Shown here: positions 1 to 9,315 of the stretch, one piece after another
How positions within the stretch are numbered: the stretch's first letter is position 1
Layout: the number at the start of each line of letters is the position of its first letter
Notes under the pieces: model-generated
Databases searched by the model: none
What the model saw: the letters and a program-made list of their open reading frames with translations, nothing else
Told to the model about the DNA's origin: nothing
From: Bacteroidia bacterium
Lineage (GTDB): Bacteria; Bacteroidota; Bacteroidia; J057
DNA length: 64,000 nucleotides
NCBI GenBank assembly: GCA_022760475.1
Contig: JALEFZ010000059.1
Span: 124,001 to 188,000 of the forward strand
Direction: 5' to 3'
Translations under genes and position numbers: made by a program

Positions 1-2
1 AC

Positions 3-734
3 ATGTCAGGGAATGAAAATATCTTGTGGCTCCTTGCAGGCGAGAACTCCCTATATGAAGTAAATCTTGAAGATTTTAGCAGCGTGAGCTTCCAACTTGA
101 AGGCATAAAGCCCACATATATCAGCAGTGGGGAAGACTATCTCCTGATCTCAGATACATCAAACCTGCAACTAGGATTTTTTCATAAAAAAGACAAAGAG
201 TTGACGCTGGTACCGACAAGCAGAAAGCCTGCAAAAGCCCTATACAGGAGTGCCAAGTTTTTTATACCCATGGACTCCATTTACCTGAATACCTACCACG
301 AAACAGGAATTGCATTTTTGGCTGAGACCCAAATGCTTTATCCCATCATTGACCTTGAATCTGACAACCGAACATCTATCCTTGTCATGATGAAAGAGAA
401 AGATCGTTGGTATCGAGCCAGCGTAGACTGGAACAATTCTCAGGTATTAGGACTTACAAATGAAACCGCGATAAGGATTATTAGAGCCACACCGTACTTC
501 CGATCTGCCTATGAAAAAGAATGGCTAAGAAATGTAGAGGTCGACACAACTAGGAGGCTTTTCCTAACCAAGGACATTGCACAAATGGAAGTCGACTTCT
601 TTGAATCTGATGTCTACTTTGTCTCAGAAGATACACTTGAAAGATTTAATATAAGAAGTAGAGAATTAGAAAAACTGGGGGTGATTTCTGAAGAAATTGA
701 AACTTCCTATTTTTACATTGGCAATAGAGATTAA
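3..734 (+). CDS. Uncharacterised protein, possibly 5'-incomplete, beta-propeller-like
   Basis: I do not recognise this 243-residue protein. It is rich in short beta-strand-like stretches (for example ILWLLAGENSLYEVNLEDF and YFVSEDTLERFN) of the kind found in propeller blades, with no signal peptide or membrane helix in the visible part. The first ATG is two bases from the window edge, so the gene may begin further upstream and this may be only its C-terminal part. It ends about 100 bp before efp on the same strand. In Bacteroidota, large uncharacterised propeller proteins of this look are often cell-envelope proteins, but nothing here proves that. Confidence is high that it is coding, low for any role. 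Confidence 0.6.
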   Translation: MSGNENILWLLAGENSLYEVNLEDFSSVSFQLEGIKPTYISSGEDYLLISDTSNLQLGFFHKKDKELTLVPTSRKPAKALYRSAKFFIPMDSIYLNTYHETGIAFLAETQMLYPIIDLESDNRTSILVMMKEKDRWYRASVDWNNSQVLGLTNETAIRIIRATPYFRSAYEKEWLRNVEVDTTRRLFLTKDIAQMEVDFFESDVYFVSEDTLERFNIRSRELEKLGVISEEIETSYFYIGNRD

Positions 735-834
735 TTATCTCGCAATATTTCTTAAATTGCCACCCATTTTGAAAAACGAGATTAAAAAAAGCAGGACAAA
801 CTGCAATTATATTATCTACTCAACCTATTGATTT

Positions 835-1398
835 ATGGCAGGTATTTCAGATCTCCGTAAAGGCCTTTGCATCAGATACAATGGAGATATCTATTCCATT
901 TTGGAGACGCAACACGTTAAAAAGGCCCGAGGTGCAGCCTCAATGAGGGTAAAAATGAAAAGCCTTACCTCAGGAAAGGTAATTGAGAATAACTTCCAGG
1001 CAAGTGCCCAGATTGAAGCCATCAGGGTAGAACGCCACAAATACCAATACCTTTATGACTCAGGGGAAGATTTGACCTTCATGCATGAGGAGACTTATGA
1101 ACAAATCCCCATTTCGAAGAAACTCATTGATAATGTGGAGCTTCTGACTGAAGGTGAGATGGTAGAGGTCCTTTGGAATACCGAAGATGATGTAGCTTTG
1201 ACTGTAGAGCTGCCCCAATATGTTATTAGGGAGGTTACTTATACCGAGCCAGGCATCAAAGGTGATACTGCAACCAACACGCTGAAACCTGCAACCATCG
1301 AAGGTGGTGCAGAAATTCGCGTTCCTTTGTTTATCAATCAGGGAGATAAGGTGAAAGTGGATACAGCCACCAAAGCGTACATGGAAAGAATGAAATAA
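835..1398 (+). CDS. efp: Elongation factor P
   Basis: Cytoplasmic translation factor that binds between the P and E sites and relieves ribosome stalling at consecutive prolines. At 187 residues it has the normal family length, with the KOW-like N-terminal domain (about 1-65), the central OB domain (66-128) and the C-terminal OB domain (129-187) ending in a typical G-D-K-V-x-V-D-T segment. The tip loop, usually P-G-K-G, reads K-K-A-R-G (residues 29-33), so an arginine (R32) occupies the place of the lysine that is modified in many bacteria. It is followed 51 bp later by accB on the same strand, and efp-accB-accC clustering is common in Bacteroidota and other bacteria. Start ATG gives the expected MAGxSDLRKG opening. 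Confidence 0.97.
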   Translation: MAGISDLRKGLCIRYNGDIYSILETQHVKKARGAASMRVKMKSLTSGKVIENNFQASAQIEAIRVERHKYQYLYDSGEDLTFMHEETYEQIPISKKLIDNVELLTEGEMVEVLWNTEDDVALTVELPQYVIREVTYTEPGIKGDTATNTLKPATIEGGAEIRVPLFINQGDKVKVDTATKAYMERMK

Positions 1399-1449
1399 TT
1401 CCAATTACTCAATTCGCCCTAACATACATACTACCTAATTCTCTACACT

Positions 1450-1962
1450 ATGGAATTCAAAGAAATTCAGGACATACTCAAACTGGTTAATAGGACCAAC
1501 CTTACAGAAGTCGAGATTGAAAATGGAGACTTCAAGATCAAAATAAAAAGGAAGGCACCTGAATCAAATGTAATTTATACCCAGCAGGCTGCTATGCCTG
1601 TATCTCAATTGCCTGTAGCACAGCCTGCGGTAAGTTTGCCTCCAGCAGAGCCCAAAGAGGCTGCTCCCAAAGCAGCTCCTGAAGCCCCGGCTAAAGCTGA
1701 AGCCCCTGCTTCTGATAATCTTGTAGAATTCAAATCTCCAATGATTGGAACCTTTTATCGTGCTTCCAATCCCGAGACTCCTCCTTTTGCCAAGGTTGGC
1801 GATAAGGTTACCAAAGGACAGGTACTTTGCATCATCGAAGCGATGAAATTGTTCAATGAAATTGAATCTGAAATTTCAGGAACCATCGTGAAGATTTTGG
1901 TAGAAGATTCCAAGCCTGTCGAATACGATCAGCCATTATTCCTGATCGAACCTGATGCCTAA
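1450..1962 (+). CDS. accB: Acetyl-CoA carboxylase biotin carboxyl carrier protein
   Basis: Carries the biotin that shuttles carboxyl groups between biotin carboxylase and carboxyltransferase in the first step of fatty acid synthesis. The 170-residue protein has the N-terminal helix region (MEFKEIQDILKLVNRTN), an Ala/Pro/Glu-rich linker (about 45-90) and a biotinyl domain (91-170). The biotinylation site is K133 in EAMKLFNEIES; the more usual residue after KL is Met, here Phe, a mild change. The conserved thumb-region segment SPMIGTFYRASNPE precedes it. It lies between efp and accC on the same strand, as in the standard accBC operon, with a 99-bp gap to accC. Confidence 0.97.
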   Translation: MEFKEIQDILKLVNRTNLTEVEIENGDFKIKIKRKAPESNVIYTQQAAMPVSQLPVAQPAVSLPPAEPKEAAPKAAPEAPAKAEAPASDNLVEFKSPMIGTFYRASNPETPPFAKVGDKVTKGQVLCIIEAMKLFNEIESEISGTIVKILVEDSKPVEYDQPLFLIEPDA

Positions 1963-2000
1963 GGTAGGTATTTGCCTAAATTCAACATGGCTCATTTCTC

Positions 2001-2021
2001 TAGCTATAGGTTTTATAGCTA
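2001..2021. repeat. Short inverted repeat in the accB-accC gap
   Basis: TAGCTATA (2001-2008) and TATAGCTA (2014-2021) form a perfect 8-bp AT-rich inverted repeat with a 5-base loop. It lies 40 bp before accC. It has no U-tract, so it is not an obvious terminator; it could be a small hairpin in the accBC message or a protein site. Little weight should be put on it. Confidence 0.35.
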
Positions 2022-2061
2022 ATTAATGACATGGGCCTAAGTACTACTAAGGATCAAATCT

Positions 2062-3414
2062 ATGTTTAATAAAATACTTATAGCAAACCGTGGTGAAATT
2101 GCTTTAAGGGTTATTCGTACTGCCCGGGAAATGGGAATCGGTACTGTAGCGGTGTACTCTACTGCTGATAAGGATAGCCTCCACGTAAGATTTGCTGATG
2201 AGGCCGTCTGCATAGGCCCACCATCAAGTTCCGATAGTTACCTGAGCATGGTAAATATCATCTCCGCCGCAGAAATTACTGGAGTAGATGCCATCCACCC
2301 CGGTTATGGATTCATGGCTGAAAACTCTCAGTTCTCCCAACTCTGCGAAGATCATGGAATCAAGTTTATCGGACCAAAAGGTTCAGTGATTGATGCCATG
2401 GGAGATAAGTCTACCGCCAAGGACTCTATGAAAAAAGCCGGAGTTCCGGTAATCCCTGGATCGGAAGGCTTATTGGACTCTCTTGAGCAAGCATTGGAAG
2501 TAGCTGAAGAAAGTGGATACCCTGTGTTGTTGAAAGCCACAGCAGGTGGTGGGGGTAAAGGGATGAGAAAAGTATTCGGCCCGGAGGAAATGGAAGCAGC
2601 CTGGAATTCTGCCAGACAGGAATCTGCTGCTGCCTTCGGCAATGATGGACTTTACCTTGAAAAGTTTGTTGAGGAGCCTCGCCACATCGAGATTCAGATC
2701 ATGGCTGACCAGCATGGCAACGTTTTCCACCTTGGAGAAAGAGACTGTTCTATTCAGCGTCGCCACCAAAAATTGGTTGAGGAAGCTCCATCTCCGGTTA
2801 TCACTGAGGAAACCCGTAACAAGATGGGTGCCGCCGCTGTAAAAGCTGCAAAATATGTGAACTATGAAGGTGCCGGTACAGTAGAGTTCCTTTATGACAA
2901 GCATGGCAACTTCTACTTCATGGAAATGAATACCCGTATCCAGGTTGAGCATCCCGTAACCGAAGAGATCTACGATGTAGACTTAATTGCGGAGCAAATT
3001 CGCGTGGCCGCAGGAGAGACCATTTCAGAGTATACCAGGGTTCCTGGCAAACACGCCATGGAAGTGAGGATCAATGCAGAAGATGTATTCAGAGATTTCC
3101 GTCCCAATCCAGGTAAGATCATTTACTTCCACAAACCGGGTGGCCACAGCGTAAGGGTTGACACACATGCGTTCTCAAGCTATGTGATTCCTCCTTATTA
3201 CGATTCCATGATTGGTAAACTCATCGTTTCCGCCCAAGGAAGAGAAGCGGTGATCAATAAAATGTCTCGCGCATTGGAAGAATTCATCGTAGAAGGAGTG
3301 AAAACAACCATTCCTTTCCATAAGCAGTTGATGCACGATGAAAAATTCAAATCAGGAGACTTCACAACGAAGTTTTTGGAAGATTTTGACCTGAAACCAG
3401 AAGAGGAAGAATAG
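2062..3414 (+). CDS. accC: Acetyl-CoA carboxylase, biotin carboxylase subunit
   Basis: ATP-dependent carboxylation of biotin on AccB, in the cytoplasm, feeding malonyl-CoA synthesis. The 450-residue length matches the family. The opening [20 protein letters not shown] is the classic N-terminal biotin-carboxylase motif. The ATP-grasp domain follows, with the glycine loop [13 protein letters not shown] (about 161-173) and the metal and catalytic signature [16 protein letters not shown] (about 288-303). The C-terminal domain includes [16 protein letters not shown]. It is the last gene of the efp-accB-accC group and is followed at once by a strong hairpin terminator. Confidence 0.98.
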   Translation: MFNKILIANRGEIALRVIRTAREMGIGTVAVYSTADKDSLHVRFADEAVCIGPPSSSDSYLSMVNIISAAEITGVDAIHPGYGFMAENSQFSQLCEDHGIKFIGPKGSVIDAMGDKSTAKDSMKKAGVPVIPGSEGLLDSLEQALEVAEESGYPVLLKATAGGGGKGMRKVFGPEEMEAAWNSARQESAAAFGNDGLYLEKFVEEPRHIEIQIMADQHGNVFHLGERDCSIQRRHQKLVEEAPSPVITEETRNKMGAAAVKAAKYVNYEGAGTVEFLYDKHGNFYFMEMNTRIQVEHPVTEEIYDVDLIAEQIRVAAGETISEYTRVPGKHAMEVRINAEDVFRDFRPNPGKIIYFHKPGGHSVRVDTHAFSSYVIPPYYDSMIGKLIVSAQGREAVINKMSRALEEFIVEGVKTTIPFHKQLMHDEKFKSGDFTTKFLEDFDLKPEEEE

Positions 3415-3440
3415 GTCTGACTGATTCTATGATAATAAAA

Positions 3441-3473
3441 AAAGTCCTGAAGAATTCCTTCAGGACTTTTTTT
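3441..3473. terminator. Bidirectional Rho-independent terminator after accC
   Basis: A perfect 12-bp stem, AAAGTCCTGAAG (3441-3452) and CTTCAGGACTTT (3458-3469), encloses a 5-base loop. T residues follow on the plus strand to 3473, and an A run precedes at 3437-3443, so it also works for the converging minus-strand gene ending at 3494. Confidence 0.93.
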
Positions 3474-3493
3474 ATATGCTGTTTCTGGAGTAT

Positions 3494-4927
3494 CTATTTT
3501 TCAGAGAAATAAGACCTGGTCAGTTTTCCTTCTTTGATTTTATAAATGAAGGAAGAATCCCCCGCTGGGATCATGTTGTTGTTCTTACCTGAAAGTTCAA
3601 GCAACCTGTCTCCACTCTCATCAGACCACCACATCCTTTCAATATCTTCTTCCTTAGGGGCATCAAAATTCTCCTTGCCCTCTAATTCCTTCATTAGCCC
3701 AATAAAGCCCAATTGATGAATTCTTATTTTACATAAGGTCCCATTGGAAACGATGCTGTTTTGTTTCTTGGCTTCCCACTGTCTGACGCTTTGCTGATAG
3801 GCTATTTTCCTTTGTGCTTCCAGCTCTTGCCTTTCCCTTTCTATGCTTGCCAGGGCATCATTGTAGGCTTGAAGATTCTTCTGATAAATCTTTTCAGCTT
3901 CCTGTTTACTCGAAGCCTTATACAATGGCCTGGCAATAACCTTCTTTTGGACCATGTTCCCATTCCCCAAAATCTTGCTAAAGGTCAAAGTGAATTTATC
4001 CTTACCAACTTTCCTGATTCTAACCTTGTTCCAACCGTTCTCTTTTCCAAGGAGATTTTCCTTCCAGGGATTGGCAGATCCTGGCAAGTCTAAATATTCC
4101 CAATAGACCTTTTCGTAATTCTTGAAATACGGGTATTGATTTTTGTTTTGCACTTCCACTCCAAAAGGTCTGGCTGGGGGTGAAGGCCTATTTTGGGAAG
4201 CCTTCGCAACCAACTCTTCACTGGCAGAGTCCATGACAGGTCTATTTCCGAATGAAGTTAAAGCAGAACTATCCCATAATTGAACCCAGGAAGTATCTAT
4301 CATGTATTTCCATGTCCGCGAAAGGGTATCCAACTGCATAGGTTGGTAATTTCTGGAATCATCTTCAAATGGAACACTTAAACTAAGTGTTTTACCAGGG
4401 AGCAACTTCAGCGGTTTTTTGCCTTGGCTGGCAAAAATCTCCAATACCCCTTTTGAAGCATACATATGTTGACTGTCTTCCATAGGAAGCCCACGCCTGA
4501 TCCAGGCCTCGGCTGTTGGCAACCAACGATAATAGAAGGAGACTTCGCCCTTGACCTCATTACCGAAGGTATCGACAAAAACACCAGATGGAATTTCCAG
4601 ATTCCATTTGCTTCCAATTTCCTGTGAATAGGGATCTTCATTCAAGTTAATCACCTTTGAATCAGGCATAAACCCTTCAGAAGGTGTCTTGAGAAAGAAA
4701 TCCTGTTCCTGGATTCTGGAATCTCTTGCAGCGTCCAAAACCAATGCCCCTACTGCTACCACGATGGCGAGTATGGCAAAATTTCTCGGCTTTCGATACA
4801 AATTTCGCCAGAACTCAAAGCGGGTATTTACCTGATAATGGTCGTAGAGGGCGTCAAAGTCCTTGTAGCCCTGGATTGTTTTAGAATCGGGTAAAGGTTT
4901 GTCAATATGTATCTTGTATTTAGACAT
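3494..4927 (-). CDS. Single-helix membrane protein paired with ECF sigma factor, possible anti-sigma or effector
   Basis: About 477 residues. The ATG at 4927 (MSKYKIHIDK) is preferred to an upstream TTG. A cytoplasmic N-terminus of about 48 residues is followed by one membrane helix (about 50-68, FAILAIVVAVGALVLDA), placing the large remainder in the periplasm. Residues about 100-200 hold a beta-rich segment (IPSGVFVDTFGNEVKG, then FASQGKKPLKLLPGK) that resembles a domain seen in many Bacteroidota surface proteins. A charged helical stretch (about 340-395, repeated Glu/Lys/Arg with QELEAQRK) looks like a coiled coil. It starts 39 bp after the sigma gene on the same strand, so cotranscription is likely and an anti-sigma or sigma-linked role is inferred from context. 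No classic zinc-binding anti-sigma motif is visible. Confidence 0.7.
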   Translation of the reverse strand: MSKYKIHIDKPLPDSKTIQGYKDFDALYDHYQVNTRFEFWRNLYRKPRNFAILAIVVAVGALVLDAARDSRIQEQDFFLKTPSEGFMPDSKVINLNEDPYSQEIGSKWNLEIPSGVFVDTFGNEVKGEVSFYYRWLPTAEAWIRRGLPMEDSQHMYASKGVLEIFASQGKKPLKLLPGKTLSLSVPFEDDSRNYQPMQLDTLSRTWKYMIDTSWVQLWDSSALTSFGNRPVMDSASEELVAKASQNRPSPPARPFGVEVQNKNQYPYFKNYEKVYWEYLDLPGSANPWKENLLGKENGWNKVRIRKVGKDKFTLTFSKILGNGNMVQKKVIARPLYKASSKQEAEKIYQKNLQAYNDALASIERERQELEAQRKIAYQQSVRQWEAKKQNSIVSNGTLCKIRIHQLGFIGLMKELEGKENFDAPKEEDIERMWWSDESGDRLLELSGKNNNMIPAGDSSFIYKIKEGKLTRSYFSEK

Positions 4928-4966
4928 AAACAAATCGGAATCAAGCCATTAGCCACATCCCATTGA

Positions 4967-5554
4967 TTAATATTTTTTTTCAGGAAACCCATCCTTTAGC
5001 ATGAGTTTCTTCAGTTTCTGTAACAAACGGTGCATTTTAACCTTGGCATTGTTTACTGAAATGCCATAGATAACTGCGATTTCTTTATAAGGGAGTTTTT
5101 CGAAGTACTTCATTTCGATCAACTCCACTTCTTCAAAAGAAAGTAGCTGAAATGCATCCACCATGCGTCTTACTCCTTCGTCAGAGTTCTTTTCGTCCAT
5201 TTCTTCCATCAGGTCAGAGATCTGATGGGTTTCCATGCTGACCACACGCTGCTGTTTATTTTTCCTAAAAAACTGTGCCACCTCGTTTTTTGCGATCTGG
5301 TACAACCAGGCAGAAAATGGAAGACCTCGGAATTGATATTTCTTCAGATTTTCCATGGCTTTGATAAACAACTGCTGGGTCAAGTCCCTGGCTAGTTCTT
5401 CCTCACCCACCCTTTTGACTACAAACAGGAACATCACTTCGAAGTACCGTTCGTACAAAGGGGCGAACCTGCGAGGGTTTTTCTTCGCAGCTTCTACCAA
5501 ACGGTTCTCATTTTCGATCTCCGCCTGGGTGCGTATGTGATTTAATTTTGCCAA
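4967..5554 (-). CDS. ECF-type RNA polymerase sigma factor
   Basis: Sigma-70 family factor with regions 2 and 4 only. Region 2 spans about 25-95 (FAPLYERYFEVMFLFVVKRV, then DLTQQLFIKAMENL and the -10-recognition stretch FSAWLYQIAKNEVAQFFRK). Region 4 spans about 130-185 (LLSFEEVELIEMKYFE, then the helix-turn-helix YKEIAVIYGISVNNAKVKMH). The start is a TTG at 5554: an in-frame stop lies just upstream, and the next ATG would remove region 2. At 195 residues it has the usual ECF length. The following gene encodes a single-helix membrane protein, suggesting control from the envelope. Confidence 0.92.
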   Translation of the reverse strand: MAKLNHIRTQAEIENENRLVEAAKKNPRRFAPLYERYFEVMFLFVVKRVGEEELARDLTQQLFIKAMENLKKYQFRGLPFSAWLYQIAKNEVAQFFRKNKQQRVVSMETHQISDLMEEMDEKNSDEGVRRMVDAFQLLSFEEVELIEMKYFEKLPYKEIAVIYGISVNNAKVKMHRLLQKLKKLMLKDGFPEKKY

Positions 5555-5711
5555 GTTTCGCGGGACACACTAAATTTTTCTACTCTACTAATACAGCAGC
5601 AAGAGAAAGTTACATTAAAAAATAAGTTTTCTTGAAATTGTTTAATAAAGGAATCCATTTTCAAGATCAAAAGGGCGCAACGGCTGAAATTCCTTAAAAA
5701 ATAATTCAGAA

Positions 5712-6458
5712 TTAATTACAGAAACTCTTCACCAGTTCTTCAAATAAAGGCTTATTCAAAGGAAAATCTGTTTCATGGACAGTAGTCAGTACCATACCGA
5801 CGATGTAATCCTTGTTGTAATCGATATAGGCATAAGCCAATGACTTGCCTTCCCTATCATCTTGCTTAGGATATTTGTAATCCTTGCATTTTGCCGTAAA
5901 GCCGGAGACAGTTTTAAGCTCGTAATTATCCTTAAGGACTACTGCGCCTTCCTGGTGGTCAATGAAGTTGTCGACCCAATTGATTAATGAATCCGCACTA
6001 CCAGCATGTGGGACATCTTTTCTGATGTATTGGACCATGATATATGGGTTTTGAAGGCTCTTTTCATATCCATTACGGATATAGGTAATAAAATTCCCGT
6101 TTTGCTCATTATAACTATCGGGATTCATCCATGGAATTTCGTAGTTGGTTTGGGGAATCAATGGGGGTTGATGTGTCAATTGGAATGCAATGGTATAGGC
6201 CTCAAATATCCGACTCCTTCCTGCCCCCCGGTATACATAAGGAAACATACCTTCTACACCCGAATTGTTAGCCATGGCCTTGTAATCATACTCATGCATG
6301 TTGCATTCGATGGGAACTTTGGGACCTTGCAAGACTCCTTGAGTACCCTCTTTACTCGAGTTGGAGGAACTGCCTTCCTTGTCTGCAGTTTGATTTTGTG
6401 TAGGGTTACATGCTATAGCCAGGACCCAGATAAAGGATAGGAAATAAAGTTTTCTCAT
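5712..6458 (-). CDS. Uncharacterised lipoprotein
   Basis: Family not recognised. The N-terminus MRKLYFLSFIWVLAIAC is an SPII lipoprotein signal with the lipidated cysteine at residue 17, followed by a Ser/Thr/Asn-rich linker to about residue 45. The remaining 200 residues look like one globular alpha/beta domain (CKDYKYPKQDDREG, AYAYIDYNKDYIVGMVLTT), similar in feel to periplasmic domains that bind small ligands or damp stress, but with no catalytic motif I can name. It stands alone between the ECF gene and a divergent hydrolase gene. The 150-bp gap toward the ECF gene is AT-rich and has no clear terminator. Confidence 0.75.
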   Translation of the reverse strand: MRKLYFLSFIWVLAIACNPTQNQTADKEGSSSNSSKEGTQGVLQGPKVPIECNMHEYDYKAMANNSGVEGMFPYVYRGAGRSRIFEAYTIAFQLTHQPPLIPQTNYEIPWMNPDSYNEQNGNFITYIRNGYEKSLQNPYIMVQYIRKDVPHAGSADSLINWVDNFIDHQEGAVVLKDNYELKTVSGFTAKCKDYKYPKQDDREGKSLAYAYIDYNKDYIVGMVLTTVHETDFPLNKPLFEELVKSFCN

Positions 6459-6842
6459 CGAGTTGTGGACTTAAGTTAATTGGGATACCAAGATAAGATT
6501 AACAAACTCAAGGGCAAAATGTAGCCTCCAAGTTCAAAAATCCGGATTTTTTTTAAAAAAATACAGCCTCTAAATTAACAGACATCCTACTATGTACATA
6601 TCCCTACCCAGACCTATTAAAAAAAGGGAAAATTGTATTAACTTTTTCTCAGAATCAATTAAGCAGCTGTTTAGAGTTGGAATTTGAATTTTATAGCTAG
6701 GATTTTAAGGTTTTGAGGAAGTAATTTTTTTGAGTTTTAGTCGGGCTAAAGCGAAAAAAAATTAGGAACTCGGGTTTTTGAAAGCCAACTGTAAACGATA
6801 AGAATAAATCTAAAACAGTCTTTAAGCCATTTTAATAAAGTC
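6459..6842. other. 384-bp divergent intergenic region
   Basis: An AT-rich region between a minus-strand lipoprotein gene and a plus-strand hydrolase gene. It should hold both promoters, but I find no convincing TAnnTTTG box; the nearest is TAACTTTT near 6638. No small ORF, tRNA-like cloverleaf or strong hairpin is seen. Confidence 0.5.
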
Positions 6843-7889
6843 ATGGGTAAAATTTTACTTTGGATATTGCTGATTTTAACTGGACTAATACTTTTAGGTG
6901 TCGGGATTTACTACATGGGTCCCAAACCAAAGTATGAAACGGTAAATGCCTATCTGCCTAGCCTTGAGGTAGGCCTTGATAGCCTCGACGAATACATTGC
7001 CAAGGAAGAAGCTCTGGTTCCTAATATCAAACCAAACAATGAAGCGTATGTGGTATGGGCAGATTCTTTCAGAAAAACACCCTACGTATTCCTTTACCTT
7101 CATGGTTTTTCTGCCAGTCCCGCAGAAGGAGATCCACTTCACAAAGACTTGGCAAAGCGCTATGGCTCCAACCTATATGTGCCCAGATTGGAAGGGCACG
7201 GCATTGACGACAAAGAATCATTTGGAGAACTTACTCCCATGAATTATATGAACTCCGCCAAAAAGGCCATCGCAACAGCAAGGCTTTTGGGGGATACATT
7301 GATCCTTATCTCCTGCTCTACTGGCGGTACATTGAGTGCCTACCTGGCGGCAGAGCACCCTGAGCTGGTTCATGCCCTTGTGATGTACTCTCCCAATTTC
7401 AGCGTAGCCAACCCCTTTATGCCATTGGTTACGGGACCTTGGGGGAAAGAAATCCTCACGTCTGTCGTGGGTTCAGAATACAGAGACATTCCGGGATTTG
7501 CTGGCAAAGAAGAAGCCAAATACTGGACTTCTACCTATAGAATAGAAGGTCTTATGGCTGTCCAGGCCTTGATTGACCAGACTTCTACCAAAGAAGTTTT
7601 CAACAAAATTGACATTCCATATTACATTGGCTATTGGTACAAGAACGAAGAGGAGAAAGATAACACCATCTCTATCGATGCCATCAAGTACTTCGATAAA
7701 CATACCAAGACTCCCAAGGAAAGGAAAAGGGTTGAAACATTCCCAAATGTGGGAGCCCATGTGATGACATCCTCACTAAGATCAAAGGATTTGGGCTCAG
7801 TCGAGGAATCTACGTTCAAGTTCTTCGAAGAAGTACTTGGAATTCAACCAATCATGGCAGACAGTGTAGAGATAGATCAAAGCAAATGA
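6843..7889 (+). CDS. Membrane-anchored alpha/beta hydrolase
   Basis: Serine hydrolase fold of 348 residues with an N-terminal membrane anchor (about 4-25, LLWILLILTGLILLGVGIYY) and the catalytic domain probably in the periplasm. The fold markers are the oxyanion strand FLYLHGFSASPAEGD (about 86-100), RLEGHG near 118, and the nucleophile elbow ISCSTGGT (about 158-165). The elbow reads S-x-S-x-G instead of G-x-S-x-G, an uncommon first position. The likely catalytic histidine is in PNVGAHVMTS near residue 305. Substrate is unknown; carboxylesterase or lysophospholipase-type activity is the closest guess. The next gene begins 4 bp after its stop, so the two are cotranscribed. Confidence 0.85.
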   Translation: MGKILLWILLILTGLILLGVGIYYMGPKPKYETVNAYLPSLEVGLDSLDEYIAKEEALVPNIKPNNEAYVVWADSFRKTPYVFLYLHGFSASPAEGDPLHKDLAKRYGSNLYVPRLEGHGIDDKESFGELTPMNYMNSAKKAIATARLLGDTLILISCSTGGTLSAYLAAEHPELVHALVMYSPNFSVANPFMPLVTGPWGKEILTSVVGSEYRDIPGFAGKEEAKYWTSTYRIEGLMAVQALIDQTSTKEVFNKIDIPYYIGYWYKNEEEKDNTISIDAIKYFDKHTKTPKERKRVETFPNVGAHVMTSSLRSKDLGSVEESTFKFFEEVLGIQPIMADSVEIDQSK

Positions 7890-7893
7890 GCAG

Positions 7894-9279
7894 ATGGACG
7901 CCAAGGAATTATTAAAAAATTACATCAACAGGATACTGGAGCTTCAGGATAAGAACCAGTCTCACGCTCCTTTATCAGAGGAAGAGCTCAAAAAGGTAGC
8001 CCTTGAGCTAGGGTTGAATGAGGGTGAGCTGGCATTTATTGACCAGGAAATCGAAGACCATAAACAGCGAGGTAAAGGATTCGCCAGTTACGAAAACTGG
8101 GAGGATGCCATAGAGGAATTTAAGCAAGCCCTTACCCTCAAACCAATTGACCAGGAGAGTTTGGGAGAAATTTCGAGGGCTCATTATGAACTATGGAAGG
8201 CAAAATCCAAAGGCGAAGACAAGGAAAAGGCCATTTCCTATGCCCGAAATTTGCTTGACCTCGACCCTTCACATGAACCATCGCTAAAGATGATTTCAGA
8301 TTTGAAAGCCACAGCAGAGGTTCCACGTTTTGTAGCCCATAAGGGTGGCGGAAGGCCAACGGCTTTTCTAGCCATTATTGCATTGGTGTTATTCATCGCT
8401 ATTGCTGCTGGCATATTCGTATTAACTACTCCCGAAGCAGGCCAACCAAACGAACAAATGGGACAAAAATCAGATTCAAAAGCCGAAACCCAATCAGCAA
8501 ATATTCCTTCTACGCCAGAAACACCTAATACACCTGAGGTACAATTGCCGAGTCAGGGAAATCTTGGAGTTTCAGTCGAGGTATTTAACGAAAATTATGA
8601 AGAAGCCTTTGAGATAATTGTCCTTAGCTCAAACCTGGTTGAATATGAGGCCTCCTTTTCATATAAGGCTCATGGGTATTTGGTAGCCAAACAAGAGATC
8701 GATGAATTGAAGGTAATGACCACTTTGCATCTTTCGACCAATGCCATTCCGCTTCCACCGAAGGAGTTCTCCTTGATTCAAAGCCATGAAGCCAATGCTA
8801 GACCAGGAGATAAAATTCCCTGGGATATGCTGATCTACCACAAAGGGAAATTTTCAAATCCAATAGAGAATATCAGTATTCAGCCTTCCAAGGTAAAGCT
8901 AAATCCCAACATAAGCGTCTACCCTGACGCTCGTGAGAAGGGAGAAGTCCTTTGGGATGTCCCCCAGCCGGAAGGTCATGAACTGCTGCTCAGGGAGCGC
9001 AAACTTAACATCAACAACAACTCCCTCGTCAAAAAGGCCTATGCCAGAATTGAATTAGAGTTAGAAAATAAAGGTTTGGCAAGTTATAAGTTGGTAAAGC
9101 TCAAGCTGGTTTGGAAAGGCAAGGGAATGCAAAAAGAAAGTACTACCTATGCCTTGGCCGAACAATTTCCGTTCTTGGTACCAGGCCAAAAAATCGCATT
9201 TGGAGGTACTTATGAAATCGGAGAGGAAATTGCCTCTGATTTCTCTGGATATGAAGTCCATGTAATCGAGTGGAACTAG
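7894..9279 (+). CDS. TPR membrane protein of unknown function
   Basis: 461 residues. A helical N-terminal part contains two or three tetratricopeptide-like repeats (about 45-125, with the pattern SYENWEDAIEEFKQALTLKP and AISYARNLLDLDPSHEP). A single membrane helix follows (about 153-178, FLAIIALVLFIAIAAGIFVLTT). Next comes a Ser/Thr/Pro/Gln-rich linker (180-225) and a beta-rich extracytoplasmic domain (about 228-461). The orientation would place the TPRs inside and the beta domain outside. It follows the hydrolase gene by 4 bp and is followed 36 bp later by a small lipoprotein gene, so the three probably form one operon. TPRs suggest a scaffolding role. Confidence 0.8.
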   Translation: MDAKELLKNYINRILELQDKNQSHAPLSEEELKKVALELGLNEGELAFIDQEIEDHKQRGKGFASYENWEDAIEEFKQALTLKPIDQESLGEISRAHYELWKAKSKGEDKEKAISYARNLLDLDPSHEPSLKMISDLKATAEVPRFVAHKGGGRPTAFLAIIALVLFIAIAAGIFVLTTPEAGQPNEQMGQKSDSKAETQSANIPSTPETPNTPEVQLPSQGNLGVSVEVFNENYEEAFEIIVLSSNLVEYEASFSYKAHGYLVAKQEIDELKVMTTLHLSTNAIPLPPKEFSLIQSHEANARPGDKIPWDMLIYHKGKFSNPIENISIQPSKVKLNPNISVYPDAREKGEVLWDVPQPEGHELLLRERKLNINNNSLVKKAYARIELELENKGLASYKLVKLKLVWKGKGMQKESTTYALAEQFPFLVPGQKIAFGGTYEIGEEIASDFSGYEVHVIEWN

Positions 9280-9315
9280 GAAGTTGCAGAAAGTCTTTTA
9301 AGCCACAAAGCAGCC

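Noticed and set aside
1060..1404. 114-codon open frame antisense to efp
   Set aside because: Mirror of a conserved gene; no start context or family match.
2352..2952. Two long minus-strand open frames over accC
   Set aside because: Overlap a highly conserved gene; their length is explained by its codon bias.
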